From NCBI RefSeq assembly GCF_900142845.1, contig NZ_FSRU01000002.1, positions 3,472,001 to 3,536,000 of the forward strand: 64,000 bases of DNA, read 5' to 3'. The notes below the pieces were generated by a model. The model had not been told where the DNA came from and made no database searches. It saw only the letters and a program-made list of their open reading frames with translations. A program made the translations under genes and the position numbers. This DNA comes from Paraburkholderia phenazinium. Its GTDB lineage: Bacteria; Pseudomonadota; Gammaproteobacteria; Burkholderiales; Burkholderiaceae. Numbering within the stretch: position 1 is the first letter of the stretch; each line of letters starts with the position of its first letter. This document shows, piece by piece, positions 34,276 through 44,638 of this stretch.

Positions 34276-36175
34276 CGCTCTGCACCGAGGGGGGCGCGAC
34301 ACGCTGCGCGCGGCCGTCCTGTTTGTCTCCTGCCTGTTGGTGGTTCTGATGTCCGCGGGCGTGGCGCGCGCCGACGATGATTTTCTCGATCCGGCGGTCG
34401 CCTTCAAGTTCAGCGCCACCGAGCAGCCGGGCGAAGTTGTCGTCCACTACAAGATTGCGGACGGCTACTACATGTATCGGGAGCGTTTCGCGTTCGCGAC
34501 CCGCAACGGCACCGTGACGATCGGCGATCCGCGGTTGCCGGCTGGTCACATCAAGTTCGATCAGACGTTCGGCAAAAACGTCGAAACCTACCGGAACGAC
34601 TTGACGATCCGCATTCCGGTGAAAGATGCGGCGGGGCCGTTCGATCTGGCGGTGACCTCCCAAGGTTGCGCGGACGCGGGGATCTGCTATCCGCCAATGG
34701 AGCGCGTCTACCACGTGGACGGCGTCGCGCTGCATCCGGCCAGCACGAATCCCGCACCGGCGGCGGCACAGACCGCGCAGACCGCGCAGCCGGCGCCGAA
34801 CGGTACCGCCAATTCATCCTCCTGGTATGAGCGCACCACCAGCGCCGACTATGCGCAGTCCCTGCTGCAAGGCGGCAGCTTCCTGGCGATCGTCGGTGTT
34901 TTCTTCGTCGTGGGCGCTGTGCTGAGCCTGCTGCCATGTTCGTATCCGATGATCCCGATCCTGTCGGCGATCATCATCGGCGAAGGCGCGCGGGTAACGC
35001 GCCGGCGGGGCTTCGCGCTCTCGCTCGCCTACGTGATCGGTATGGCGCTGGTCTATACGGTGCTCGGCATCGCGGCGGCACTGGTCGGACAAAGCCTCGG
35101 CGCGTGGCTGCAGAATCCCTGGGTGCTGGGCGCGTTCGGCGTGCTGCTCGCCGTGTTCGCCGTGACGCTCATTGCCGGTTACGACATCGCCTTGCCGCAG
35201 CGCTGGCAAGACGGGGCGTCGCGTGCGTCGCAAGGGCGTTCCGGTGGCAAATTCGCGGCCGTAGCGGCGATGGGGGCGTTGTCGGCGCTGGTTGTCGGTG
35301 CCTGCATGACGGCGCCGCTATTCGCCGTTCTCGCGTTTATTGCGCATACCGGCAACGCAGTGCTGGGCGGCGCCGCACTGTTTTCTATGGGCATCGGGCT
35401 TGGCGTTCCGCTGCTGATCATCGGTCTGGGCGCCGGCACATTTTTGCCACGCGCGGGCGCGTGGATGGATGGCGTGAAGGTCTTTTTCGGCGTGGTGCTG
35501 CTCGCTGCCGCATTGTGGATCGTCTGGCCGGTGCTGGGCGCGGTCGCGCAGATGTTGCTGAGCGCGCTGTGGCTGCTGGTCGCGGCGGCCGCGTTGGGTC
35601 TGTTCTCGCCGCCCGCCGGCCCGAGTTCGGTGTGGCGCCGGCTTGGCCGCGGACTGGGCGTCGCGCTGACCATCTGGGCCGCGGTTTTGTTGGTGGGACT
35701 GGCGGCCGGATCGTCGGATCCGCTGAAGCCGCTCGCGGTCCTGGCCGCGCGCGGTGGTGTAGCCGGCACGGCGGGTACGCCATCAGAGGCATCAAATGCC
35801 TCCCAGGCTGACAGCCTGACGTTTGCCCCGGTGCGTTCTTCGGCCCAGCTCGACGAGGCCGTGAAAACGTCCGCCCAGCCGGCCATGCTGGATTTCTATG
35901 CGGACTGGTGCGTGAGCTGCAAGGAGATGGAGAAGTTCACCTTCAGCGACCCGCGCGTGCATGCAAGGCTGCAGCAGCTCAACCTGTTGCGCGCGGATGT
36001 CACGGCCAATAATCCGGATGACCAGACGCTGCTGAAGCGATTCAAGCTCTTCGGGCCGCCGGGCATCATCTTCTTCGATCAAAGCGGCGCCGAAGTTCTG
36101 CGCGTGGTGGGTTACGAGTCGGCTGATACCTTTTTGCATAGCCTCGACCGGCTTCCCACTCCGCCTCAGTCGTAA
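34268..36175 (+). CDS. dsbD: Thiol:disulfide interchange protein DsbD
   Basis: This 635-residue inner-membrane reductase has a signal peptide (cleavage likely after ARA at 33-35). The N-terminal periplasmic domain carries Cys134 and Cys140 in GCADAGIC. A central eight-helix domain has Cys224 (LLPCSYP) and Cys346 (GACMTAP). The C-terminal thioredoxin-like domain has Cys548-Val-Ser-Cys551, so all six catalytic cysteines are present. It carries electrons from cytosolic thioredoxin to periplasmic partners, including cytochrome c maturation, which fits resB-ccsB at 39322. I chose the ATG at 34268 because it opens the signal peptide; upstream in-frame codons lie inside cutA. Confidence 0.96.
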   Translation: MFNALHRGGRDTLRAAVLFVSCLLVVLMSAGVARADDDFLDPAVAFKFSATEQPGEVVVHYKIADGYYMYRERFAFATRNGTVTIGDPRLPAGHIKFDQTFGKNVETYRNDLTIRIPVKDAAGPFDLAVTSQGCADAGICYPPMERVYHVDGVALHPASTNPAPAAAQTAQTAQPAPNGTANSSSWYERTTSADYAQSLLQGGSFLAIVGVFFVVGAVLSLLPCSYPMIPILSAIIIGEGARVTRRRGFALSLAYVIGMALVYTVLGIAAALVGQSLGAWLQNPWVLGAFGVLLAVFAVTLIAGYDIALPQRWQDGASRASQGRSGGKFAAVAAMGALSALVVGACMTAPLFAVLAFIAHTGNAVLGGAALFSMGIGLGVPLLIIGLGAGTFLPRAGAWMDGVKVFFGVVLLAAALWIVWPVLGAVAQMLLSALWLLVAAAALGLFSPPAGPSSVWRRLGRGLGVALTIWAAVLLVGLAAGSSDPLKPLAVLAARGGVAGTAGTPSEASNASQADSLTFAPVRSSAQLDEAVKTSAQPAMLDFYADWCVSCKEMEKFTFSDPRVHARLQQLNLLRADVTANNPDDQTLLKRFKLFGPPGIIFFDQSGAEVLRVVGYESADTFLHSLDRLPTPPQS

Positions 36176-36248
36176 CCTGGGTTGGCGTCTCGCCCGGCGG
36201 CCCTGGCCTGGCGGAATAGTGACGTCGGCCGCCGGCAAACACACAGCC

Positions 36249-36286
36249 ATAAAAAAGCGGAGGCGCTGGAAACAGCGCCTCCGCTT
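36249..36286 (-). terminator. Terminator downstream of hemB
   Basis: A perfect 14-bp stem (36255-36268 with 36273-36286) has a GAAA loop on the + strand (TTTC on the - strand). Six A on the left give a T-run on the - strand, so it terminates leftward transcription from hemB. No T-run follows on the + strand, so it should not act efficiently on dsbD. Confidence 0.92.
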
Positions 36287-36403
36287 CATCAACGGGCAGT
36301 TGCCTGACCGGCGCCCGAGCGTTCTTCACACGTCAGCCGCCCGACCCACGCCTGCACCTGCATTCACACATCACGAAGCGCAGAAAACGCGCGCCTCGCT
36401 ACA

Positions 36404-37599
<1,196 letters not shown>

Positions 37600-37656
37600 A
37601 TGGGCGCGCGAAAGAAATAGGGCCCAGACCGAGCCCGAGCCTGACCTCGGCGTGGC

Positions 37657-38325
37657 TTACTCGGCAGCGGCGGCTGCGTCGTCCGTACCGGCTGTATCCT
37701 TGGGGATCAGCCAGCTTTCGATCAGTTCGTGAGCCTCGTCCAGGCCAACCCGTTTCAGGGCCGAGAACAGCTGGACGGTCAATTCTCCCTGGTAGCCGGC
37801 CGCGCTATATTCGGCCAGACCCTTCTGGGTGGCCCGCAGCGCATTGATGCTCTCCTGGCGCGTCAATTTGTCGCACTTCGTCAGTAAGGTGTGGATCGGC
37901 TTGCCGGTCGGCGCGAACCACTCGATCATCGTCCGGTCCAGGTCGGTCAGCGGCCGGCGCGAATCCATCATCAGAATCATGCCGCGCAGTTGCGAGCGCG
38001 ATTGCAGGTAGCTCGACAGCAGCGCTTCCCAATGCGCCTTGGCGGCACCCGGCACTTCCGCATAGCCGTACCCGGGCAGATCCACCAGATGCGCGACCGG
38101 TTCCGCCGCCGGCCCCACCGAGAAGTAGTTGATATGCTGCGTGCGTCCCGGCGTCTTACTGGCGAAGGCGAGACGCTTCTGGTTACACAGCAGATTGATG
38201 GCCGTCGACTTGCCCGCATTCGAGCGCCCGGCAAACGCGATTTCGGGTTGCGGGGTGGCCGGCAGATCACGCAGGTGATTGACGGTCGTAAAGAAGCGCG
38301 ATTGGTGGAGCAGGAAGGAAGACAT
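37657..38325 (-). CDS. engB: Ribosome biogenesis GTP-binding protein EngB (YsxC/YihA)
   Basis: This 222-residue GTPase has G1 GRSNAGKS at residues 33-40, [10 protein letters not shown] (G3) and [10 protein letters not shown] (G4), all typical of EngB. It is essential in many bacteria and acts in late 50S subunit assembly. The C-terminal alanine/acidic tail (TDDAAAAAE) is a short extension. It is transcribed away from the cytochrome c4 gene; the shared 215-nt region contains a palindrome and a tandem repeat. Confidence 0.96.
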   Translation of the reverse strand: MSSFLLHQSRFFTTVNHLRDLPATPQPEIAFAGRSNAGKSTAINLLCNQKRLAFASKTPGRTQHINYFSVGPAAEPVAHLVDLPGYGYAEVPGAAKAHWEALLSSYLQSRSQLRGMILMMDSRRPLTDLDRTMIEWFAPTGKPIHTLLTKCDKLTRQESINALRATQKGLAEYSAAGYQGELTVQLFSALKRVGLDEAHELIESWLIPKDTAGTDDAAAAAE

Positions 38326-38407
38326 GGGGGGAACCAGGATATGAGACGCCGGGGAACCCGGAGTGGGGACGGGTCAAGCCCGACTGGCGTCTAAGCGATT
38401 AGCGAGT

Positions 38408-38443
38408 TATTGTACAATACGACGGTTTACTGAATTTACTGAA
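38408..38443. promoter_or_regulatory. Palindrome and tandem 9-bp repeat in the engB / cytochrome c4 divergent region
   Basis: TATTGTACAATA (38408-38419) is a perfect 12-bp palindrome that presents TACAAT, a good -10 match, on both strands. Just to its right TTTACTGAA occurs twice in tandem (38426-38434 and 38435-38443). This could be a face-to-face pair of promoters with an operator. No strong -35 box was found for either direction. Confidence 0.4.
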
Positions 38444-38540
38444 GACCTGAGGAGGGGCCAGCGCGCGTGCCTCTGCGGTAGATCGGTCGCCGTCGTTTTG
38501 CAGAACCTCTAATTCCCACAAGACGAAACAGGGTGTGCGA

Positions 38541-39194
38541 ATGAATCGACTGTGCAAAGCTCTGATGGTGTTTCAAGTAGCGGCAGGTCTTTCAGGTTTA
38601 GCAGTTCAGGCGCGAGCAGCAGATCCGGGAAAACCGGACATCAACCGGGGACAAGCCATTGCGACGCAGGTTTGCGCGTCGTGTCACGGTGCCGATGGCA
38701 ATAGCGCCGGCGGGGCCTATCCCAAGCTGGCCGGCCAGCATCCCGAATATCTCGTCAAGCAGTTGATGGATTTCAAAACCCAGCCAGGCGCCAAGCAGCC
38801 CGCTCGCAATAATGCGATTATGGCGGCCATGGCCGCGCCGCTGTCCAATCAGGACATGGTGAACGTCGCCGCCTATTTCGCGGCACAGACGCCGAAGCCG
38901 GGTTACGCACACAACAAGAACACCGTCCCGTTGGGGGAAAAGATTTATCGCGCGGGCATCGCCGAACGGGCTGTGCCGGCGTGCGCGAGTTGCCACGGGC
39001 CGACCGGCCAGGGCATCCCGGTGCAGTATCCGCGTCTGTCGGGGCAGTGGGCGGACTACACGGTGGCGCAACTGACCGCGTTCACGCAGGGCCCGGGCGC
39101 GCGCAACAACAGCGATCCCATGCATACCATTGCGTCGCGGCTGTCGGATAGCGACATCAAGGCCGTGGCGGATTACATCGCGGGCTTGCATTAA
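38541..39194 (+). CDS. Diheme cytochrome c4
   Basis: This 217-residue periplasmic protein has a signal peptide (to about QARA, residue 26) and two CASCH heme-binding motifs at residues 45-49 and 148-152, each in a separate cytochrome c domain. Each half also has a candidate axial methionine (NAIMAAMAA; SDPMHTIAS). Cytochrome c4 passes electrons between the bc1 complex and terminal oxidases. The ATG at 38541 has AGGG 8 nt upstream; an in-frame GTG lies 6 nt earlier. It is followed by resB-ccsB, which attach heme to such proteins. Confidence 0.93.
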   Translation: MNRLCKALMVFQVAAGLSGLAVQARAADPGKPDINRGQAIATQVCASCHGADGNSAGGAYPKLAGQHPEYLVKQLMDFKTQPGAKQPARNNAIMAAMAAPLSNQDMVNVAAYFAAQTPKPGYAHNKNTVPLGEKIYRAGIAERAVPACASCHGPTGQGIPVQYPRLSGQWADYTVAQLTAFTQGPGARNNSDPMHTIASRLSDSDIKAVADYIAGLH

Positions 39195-39244
39195 GAAGTC
39201 CGCACGCAAGTGCAACCGGCCCAGCGAGGCCGGTGAAAAACAAG

Positions 39245-39301
39245 AAAAGGGTGATGGCGTCGTGCGCTTCGTGCGTCAGCGGCGGCCTTTCACCCTTTTT
39301 T
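39245..39301 (+). terminator. Long-loop hairpin between cytochrome c4 and resB
   Basis: AAAAGGGTG (39245-39253) pairs with CACCCTTTT (39291-39299), with 37 nt between that can fold further, and ends in six T. It probably gives partial or full termination after the cytochrome gene, although resB starts only 20 nt later. Confidence 0.5.
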
Positions 39302-39321
39302 GCTGTTCTGTCGGAGTGTGA

Positions 39322-41529
39322 ATGAGCGTCACCACGTCGGGTATTGAAGTCAAGTCGGGCCAGCGGTCCATGCGTCGGGCCATCGAGTTGTTGAGTTCGA
39401 TGCGTTTTGCCATCGCGCTGCTGGTGATTCTGTCGATTGCCAGCATCATCGGCACCGTCCTCACCCAGGACGACCCGTACCCCAACTACGTCAATCAGTT
39501 CGGCCCTTTCTGGGCGGACATCTTCCGCTCGCTGAGCCTGTACACCGTGTACAGCGCCTGGTGGTTCATGCTGATCCTCGGCTTCCTGATGGTCTCGGTG
39601 TCGCTGTGCGTGATCCGCAACGCGCCGAAGATGATCGCCGACATGAAGAGCTGGAAAGACAAGGTCCGCGAATCGAGCCTGCGCGCCTTCCATCACAAGG
39701 GCGAGTTCGCGGTGAGCGGTACGCGCGCAGAGGCCACGGCCACGCTGGCGAAACTGTCGGGGCGGCTCGGCTACAAGTTCGTGACGCGTGAATCGGAGGG
39801 CGCCACGCTGATCGCCGCCAAGCGCGGGGCGCTCACCAAGCTCGGCTATATCTCGGCTCACCTTGCGATCGTCATCATCTGTCTGGGCGGCCTGCTCGAC
39901 AGCAATCTGCCCATCAAGCTGCAGATGTGGATGTTCAACAAGACGCCCATCAACAGCAACACCGTGATCAGCGACATTGCGCCTGAGCACCGTCTGTCGG
40001 AGTCGAACCCGACCTTCCGCGGTTACGCGTGGGTGCCCGAAGGCGAGCATGTCTCGACGGCGATCCTGAACCAGCCGAACGGCTCGCTGATCCAGGACCT
40101 GCCGTTCTCGATCCAGTTGAACAAGTTCATCGTCGATTACTACTCAACGGGCATGCCGAAGCTGTTCGCGAGCGACATCGTCGTGATCGACCACAAGACC
40201 GGCGCGAAGATTCCGGCGCGTGTCGAAGTGAACAAGCCGTTCGAGTACGACGGTGTGTCGATTTACCAGTCGAGCTTCCAGGACGGCGGCTCGCAGATGC
40301 AGATGACCGCCTATCCGATGACGGGCACCAGTGCGAAGACCGCGCCGTTCGGCGGCACGATCGGCAACTCGGCGCCGTTGGGCAACGCCGTACCCGGCGC
40401 TGACGGCCAGACCATCGAATTCGCGGATTTTCGCGCCATCAACGTCGAAAACATCTCGAACGGGAGCGGCGCCAATGACGCACGCGGGGTCGCCCATCAG
40501 ACGCTGAAGGAAGCGTTCGACGAGCGGCTCGGCTCGGGCGCCAAGACTTCGAAGCCGTTGGACCTGCACAACGTCGGCCCGTCGGTACAGTACAAGGTGC
40601 GCGGCAAGGACGGTCAGGCGCGCGAGTACAACAACTACATGCTGCCGGTCGACGTGAGCGGCGAGAAGATGTTCCTTGCCGGCATGCGCGTCAACCCGGA
40701 CGATCCGTTCCGCTATCTGCGCATTCCCGCCGATCAGGGCGGCACGGTCAAGGAGTGGATGAACCTGCGCGCCACGCTCGAGAATCCGGCCCTGCGCGCC
40801 GCCGCTGCGCACCGCTTCGCGTTGCGCTCGGTGCCGTCGTCCAACCCGGAACTGCAGCAACACCTCGAAGAAAGCGCGCTGCGCGTGTTGACCCTCTTTG
40901 CCGCCGGCGATAGCAGCGTCGGCATCATGCAGGGCGGCCAGAACATAGGCGGCTTCCAGGCGATCGCGGCGTTCATCGACCGTTCGGTGCCCAAGGGCGA
41001 GCAGGAAAAAGCGGCCTCGCTGCTGCTGCGCATGCTCGAAGGCTCGACGTGGGACTTGTGGCAACTGGCCCGGGAGCAGGCCGGCGAGCCGGACGCGACG
41101 CCGTCGGCGGACACCAGCCTGTTCATCCAGAGCTCGATCAACGCCATTTCCGACAGCTTTTTGTATGGTTCGCCCGTCTATTTACAGCTCGACTCATTCA
41201 GGCAGGTGCAAGCTTCGGTATTTCAGTTGACGCGCGCGCCGGGCAAAAAAGTCGTGTATCTTGGCAGCCTGCTCCTCGTATTGGGCATCTTCTCGATGTT
41301 CTACGTCCGCGAACGGCGCCTGTGGTTCTGGATCAAAGATACCGGTCACGGTACGAACGTCGTGATGGCGATGTCGAGCGCGCGCAAGACGTTCGACTTC
41401 GACAAGGAGTTTGCCCAAACGCGCGACGCTGTCGGCGCCGTGCTGGGTGCCCAACCCACTGACGCAACCGGCAAGGCCGGCGCCCCAGGTGCAGCATCGT
41501 CCGCAGGCTCACAAGATTCGACCCGGTAA
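39322..41529 (+). CDS. resB: System II cytochrome c biogenesis protein ResB (Ccs1)
   Basis: This 735-residue membrane protein begins with a cytosolic lead and hydrophobic segments (SSMRFAIALLVILSIASIIG near residue 27, then SAWWFMLILGFLMVSVSLCV). A third segment follows near residue 180, then a large periplasmic domain of about 430 residues and a last segment near residue 645 (VVYLGSLLLVLGIFSMFYV). With CcsB it forms the heme lyase that exports heme and attaches it to CXXCH motifs. The reductant would come through DsbD (34268). ccsB starts 4 nt after the stop. Confidence 0.95.
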   Translation: MSVTTSGIEVKSGQRSMRRAIELLSSMRFAIALLVILSIASIIGTVLTQDDPYPNYVNQFGPFWADIFRSLSLYTVYSAWWFMLILGFLMVSVSLCVIRNAPKMIADMKSWKDKVRESSLRAFHHKGEFAVSGTRAEATATLAKLSGRLGYKFVTRESEGATLIAAKRGALTKLGYISAHLAIVIICLGGLLDSNLPIKLQMWMFNKTPINSNTVISDIAPEHRLSESNPTFRGYAWVPEGEHVSTAILNQPNGSLIQDLPFSIQLNKFIVDYYSTGMPKLFASDIVVIDHKTGAKIPARVEVNKPFEYDGVSIYQSSFQDGGSQMQMTAYPMTGTSAKTAPFGGTIGNSAPLGNAVPGADGQTIEFADFRAINVENISNGSGANDARGVAHQTLKEAFDERLGSGAKTSKPLDLHNVGPSVQYKVRGKDGQAREYNNYMLPVDVSGEKMFLAGMRVNPDDPFRYLRIPADQGGTVKEWMNLRATLENPALRAAAAHRFALRSVPSSNPELQQHLEESALRVLTLFAAGDSSVGIMQGGQNIGGFQAIAAFIDRSVPKGEQEKAASLLLRMLEGSTWDLWQLAREQAGEPDATPSADTSLFIQSSINAISDSFLYGSPVYLQLDSFRQVQASVFQLTRAPGKKVVYLGSLLLVLGIFSMFYVRERRLWFWIKDTGHGTNVVMAMSSARKTFDFDKEFAQTRDAVGAVLGAQPTDATGKAGAPGAASSAGSQDSTR

Positions 41530-41533
41530 GATC

Positions 41534-42748
41534 ATGGACTTGACTCAGGTTTCCTCATCCCCTTCGCGCGGCGGCGCGCCGGCCAAGAACGCGCCGGACA
41601 ATGCGGTGCAGCAGTTGGGGCTGCTCGACGAGCGGCCTTTCTTCAGGCGCCTCGGCGCATTCGACTGGCTGTTCGCTCTGGCGATGGTCGCGGGCGCGGG
41701 TTTCGCGCTGTCGCGCTATCACCCGTTCATGAACTACTACGACAAGCTGGTGCTGGTGTGCGCGGTGCCGGTCTTCGTCACGCTCGGCTGGCGCTGGAAA
41801 CCGGTGCGGCTCCTGATTGCGAGTATCGCGGTGCTGTCGCTGTTTGCGATCCAGGTCTATCAGGGCGACCTGGCGCGGGCGGATAGCGCGTTCTTCCTCA
41901 AATACTTCCTCTCGAGCCAGTCCGCCATCCTGTGGATGAGCGCGCTGTTTGTACTGGCCACGCTGTTCTACTGGATCAGCTTGCTGTCGCGTTCGCCCAC
42001 CGGCGCCGCGATCGGCTCGAAGATGACCTGGGCCGCCGTGCTGATGGGTTTCGTGGGCCTGATGGTCCGCTGGTACGAGTCGTACCTGATCGGCGCGGAC
42101 GTCGGCCATATTCCCATCTCGAACCTCTATGAAGTGTTCGTGCTGTTCAGCCTGATCACCGCGCTCTTCTATCTGTACTACGAGCAGCACTACAACACCC
42201 GCGCGCTCGGCGCGTTCGTGCTGCTGGTGATCAGCGCCGCGGTCGGCTTCCTCATGTGGTACTCGATCTCGCGCGACGCGCAGCAGATCCAGCCGCTCGT
42301 GCCGGCGCTGCAAAGCTGGTGGATGAAGATCCACGTGCCCGCGAACTTCATCGGCTACGGCAGCTTTGCGTTGTCGGCAATGGTGGGTGTAGCCTATCTC
42401 GTCAAAGAGAACGGCATGCTGGCCGACCGCCTGCCGCCGCTCGACGTGCTCGACGACCTGATGTACAAGTCGATCGCGGTCGGTTTCGCGTTCTTCACCA
42501 TTGCCACGATCCTCGGCGCGTTGTGGGCCGCTCAAGCCTGGGGCGGCTACTGGAGCTGGGATCCGAAGGAAACCTGGGCGCTGATCGTCTGGCTGAACTA
42601 CGCGGCCTGGCTGCACATGCGGCTCATGAAGGGCCTGCGCGGCGCCGTCGCCGCATGGTGGGCGCTGACCGGCCTGCTGGTGACGACGTTCGCGTTCCTC
42701 GGCGTCAACATGTTCCTCTCCGGGCTGCATAGCTACGGCAAGCTGTAA
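41534..42748 (+). CDS. ccsB: System II cytochrome c biogenesis protein CcsB (CcsA/ResC type)
   Basis: This 404-residue multi-spanning protein carries the heme-handling WWD signature [19 protein letters not shown], followed by AAWLHMRL with a conserved histidine. It pairs with ResB to move heme to the periplasm and attach it to apocytochromes. The ATG at 41534 (MDLTQVSSS) is only 4 nt after resB; the upstream open frame lies inside resB. A strong terminator follows. resB and ccsB are separate here, not fused as in some epsilonproteobacteria. Confidence 0.95.
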   Translation: MDLTQVSSSPSRGGAPAKNAPDNAVQQLGLLDERPFFRRLGAFDWLFALAMVAGAGFALSRYHPFMNYYDKLVLVCAVPVFVTLGWRWKPVRLLIASIAVLSLFAIQVYQGDLARADSAFFLKYFLSSQSAILWMSALFVLATLFYWISLLSRSPTGAAIGSKMTWAAVLMGFVGLMVRWYESYLIGADVGHIPISNLYEVFVLFSLITALFYLYYEQHYNTRALGAFVLLVISAAVGFLMWYSISRDAQQIQPLVPALQSWWMKIHVPANFIGYGSFALSAMVGVAYLVKENGMLADRLPPLDVLDDLMYKSIAVGFAFFTIATILGALWAAQAWGGYWSWDPKETWALIVWLNYAAWLHMRLMKGLRGAVAAWWALTGLLVTTFAFLGVNMFLSGLHSYGKL

Positions 42749-42773
42749 TATTCGCCGTTCTGAACCGACAAAG

Positions 42774-42806
42774 AACCGCCGGGTGCTCTGCACCGGCGGT
42801 TTTTTC
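42774..42806 (+). terminator. Intrinsic terminator after ccsB
   Basis: An 11-bp GC-rich stem (AACCGCCGG and GTG against CACCGGCGGTT, one bulged G) with a CTCTG loop ends in six T. It separates the resB-ccsB transcript from msrPQ. Confidence 0.92.
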
Positions 42807-42914
42807 GTTGGCGCGGGAATATCTATGCATCCGGCGTGTTCGTTAGAACAGTACGGGTGGCGAGTAGTCGAACGATCATCAACGTGGCCCGTAGGGGCCA
42901 GCAGGAGCGGCATC

Positions 42915-43910
42915 ATGTGGATCAAGCGGACCGACAGGATTGCATTGCAGGGCGACAATATCGCCCGCAGCGAAATCACGCCGCAACGCGTGTACGAGAG
43001 CCGGCGGCGTGTGCTGCGAGCCGCCGGTGCGCTGGCGGCAGGTGGCCTGATGGGCGTGAGCGGCGAGGCGTTTGCCATGTACACCTCACCCGATGCCAAG
43101 GGCGCGAAGCTGGCGGCGAAGACCAATCCGAAATTCGTCGCGCAGGATAAGGTAAGTTCTTACAAAGACATTACCACCTACAACAACTTCTACGAGTTCG
43201 GCACCGACAAGAGCGATCCGGCGCAGAACGCCGGCACCTTGCGCCCGCATCCGTGGCGGGTCAGTGTTGAAGGCGAGGTGAAGAACGCCAAGGTGTACGA
43301 CATCGACGATCTGTTGAAGCTGGCGCCGCTCGAGGAGCGCGTGTACCGGCACCGCTGCGTCGAAGGCTGGTCGATGGTGATGCCGTGGATCGGCTTTCCG
43401 CTGTCGGAGCTCATCAAGCGCGCGCAGCCCAATGGCAACGCCAAATACGTGCAGTTCATCACGCTCGCGGACCCGTCGCAGATGCCGGGCCTGTCGACGC
43501 CGATCCTGGACTGGCCGTACTCCGAAGGGTTGCGCATGGACGAGGCGATGAATCCGCTGACCTTGCTGACCGTGGGCCTGTACGGCGAGGTGCTGCCCAA
43601 CCAGAACGGTGCGCCGCTGCGGATCATCGTGCCGTGGAAATACGGCTTCAAGAGCGGCAAGTCGCTGGTGAAGATCCGCTTTGTCGACAAGCAGCCTGCC
43701 ACCAGTTGGAACACTTACGCGCCGAACGAATACGGCTTTTACTCGAACGTAAATCCGAACGTCGACCACCCGCGCTGGAGCCAGGCCACGGAACGGCGGA
43801 TCGGCGAAGACGGCTTTTTCACGCCGAAGCGAAAGACGTTGATGTTCAACGGTTACGGCGATCAGGTTGCCTCGCTCTATCAGGGCATGGACCTGAAGAA
43901 GAACTTCTGA
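42915..43910 (+). CDS. msrP: Methionine sulfoxide reductase catalytic subunit MsrP (YedY), molybdopterin protein
   Basis: This 331-residue periplasmic enzyme has a twin-arginine signal ([16 protein letters not shown], residues 29-44) for folded export by Tat. Cys148 in HRCVEGWSM is the conserved molybdenum-cofactor ligand. It reduces methionine sulfoxide in envelope proteins, using electrons from its membrane partner MsrQ. I chose the ATG at 42915 with GGAGCGG upstream because the longer frame from 42783 begins inside the ccsB terminator. msrQ follows after 11 nt. Confidence 0.96.
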   Translation: MWIKRTDRIALQGDNIARSEITPQRVYESRRRVLRAAGALAAGGLMGVSGEAFAMYTSPDAKGAKLAAKTNPKFVAQDKVSSYKDITTYNNFYEFGTDKSDPAQNAGTLRPHPWRVSVEGEVKNAKVYDIDDLLKLAPLEERVYRHRCVEGWSMVMPWIGFPLSELIKRAQPNGNAKYVQFITLADPSQMPGLSTPILDWPYSEGLRMDEAMNPLTLLTVGLYGEVLPNQNGAPLRIIVPWKYGFKSGKSLVKIRFVDKQPATSWNTYAPNEYGFYSNVNPNVDHPRWSQATERRIGEDGFFTPKRKTLMFNGYGDQVASLYQGMDLKKNF

Positions 43911-43921
43911 CGGGAATCGCG

Positions 43922-44617
43922 ATGGCCTCCTCCGACACCCCAACCGTGTCCGAACCCGCTTCGCCGCGTCAGCCGTCCGCGGTGAAGCGTCCTCCCGCCG
44001 CGGGGGCGCGCTGGGTGGCGCCGGCGAAGATCGCCGTGTTCGTGGCGGCGTGGTATCCGCTCGCGCGCATCGTGCTGTTCGGCTTGACCGACCGGCTCGG
44101 CGCCAATCCGATTGAGTTCATCACGCGCTCGACCGGTCTGTGGACGCTGGTGTTTCTGTGCATCACGCTCGCGGTGACGCCGCTGCGGCGGCTGACCGGC
44201 ATCGGCGCGCTAGTGCGGTTTCGGCGCATGCTCGGTCTGTACGCGTTTTTCTACGCCACGCTGCACTTCACCACCTATCTGTGGTTCGACAAATGGTTCG
44301 ACGTGGCCGCGATCCTGAAGGACATCGGCAAACGGCCGTTCATCATGGTCGGCTTCGCGGCGTTCGTGCTGCTGATCGTGCTGGCCGTCACCTCGCCGCG
44401 CGCCATGGCGAGAAAGCTGGGACGCCGCTGGCAGACGCTGCACCGCGCGATCTACGCCATCGGCGTGCTCGCGATCCTGCATTTCTGGTGGATGAAATCG
44501 GGCAAGCACGATCTGCTGTTGCCGAAGATCTACGGCGCGATCATGGTGGCGCTGCTGGGCTGGCGTCTGCTTGTGTGGTTGCGCGAGCGTCGGGCGGTGT
44601 CGGCGCGGAACAGGTGA
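43922..44617 (+). CDS. msrQ: MsrPQ heme-binding membrane subunit MsrQ (YedZ)
   Basis: This 231-residue integral membrane protein has about six hydrophobic segments and conserved histidines in ATLHFTTYLWFDKW, TLHRAIYAIG and ILHFWWMKSG, as expected of this heme b (ferric-reductase-like) family. It carries electrons from the inner membrane to MsrP. Its proline/serine-rich first 35 residues are a cytosolic lead longer than in E. coli. It converges on lysA with a 21-nt gap. Confidence 0.95.
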   Translation: MASSDTPTVSEPASPRQPSAVKRPPAAGARWVAPAKIAVFVAAWYPLARIVLFGLTDRLGANPIEFITRSTGLWTLVFLCITLAVTPLRRLTGIGALVRFRRMLGLYAFFYATLHFTTYLWFDKWFDVAAILKDIGKRPFIMVGFAAFVLLIVLAVTSPRAMARKLGRRWQTLHRAIYAIGVLAILHFWWMKSGKHDLLLPKIYGAIMVALLGWRLLVWLRERRAVSARNR

Positions 44618-44638
44618 GGGCGTTCCTGCTTCGCGCGC

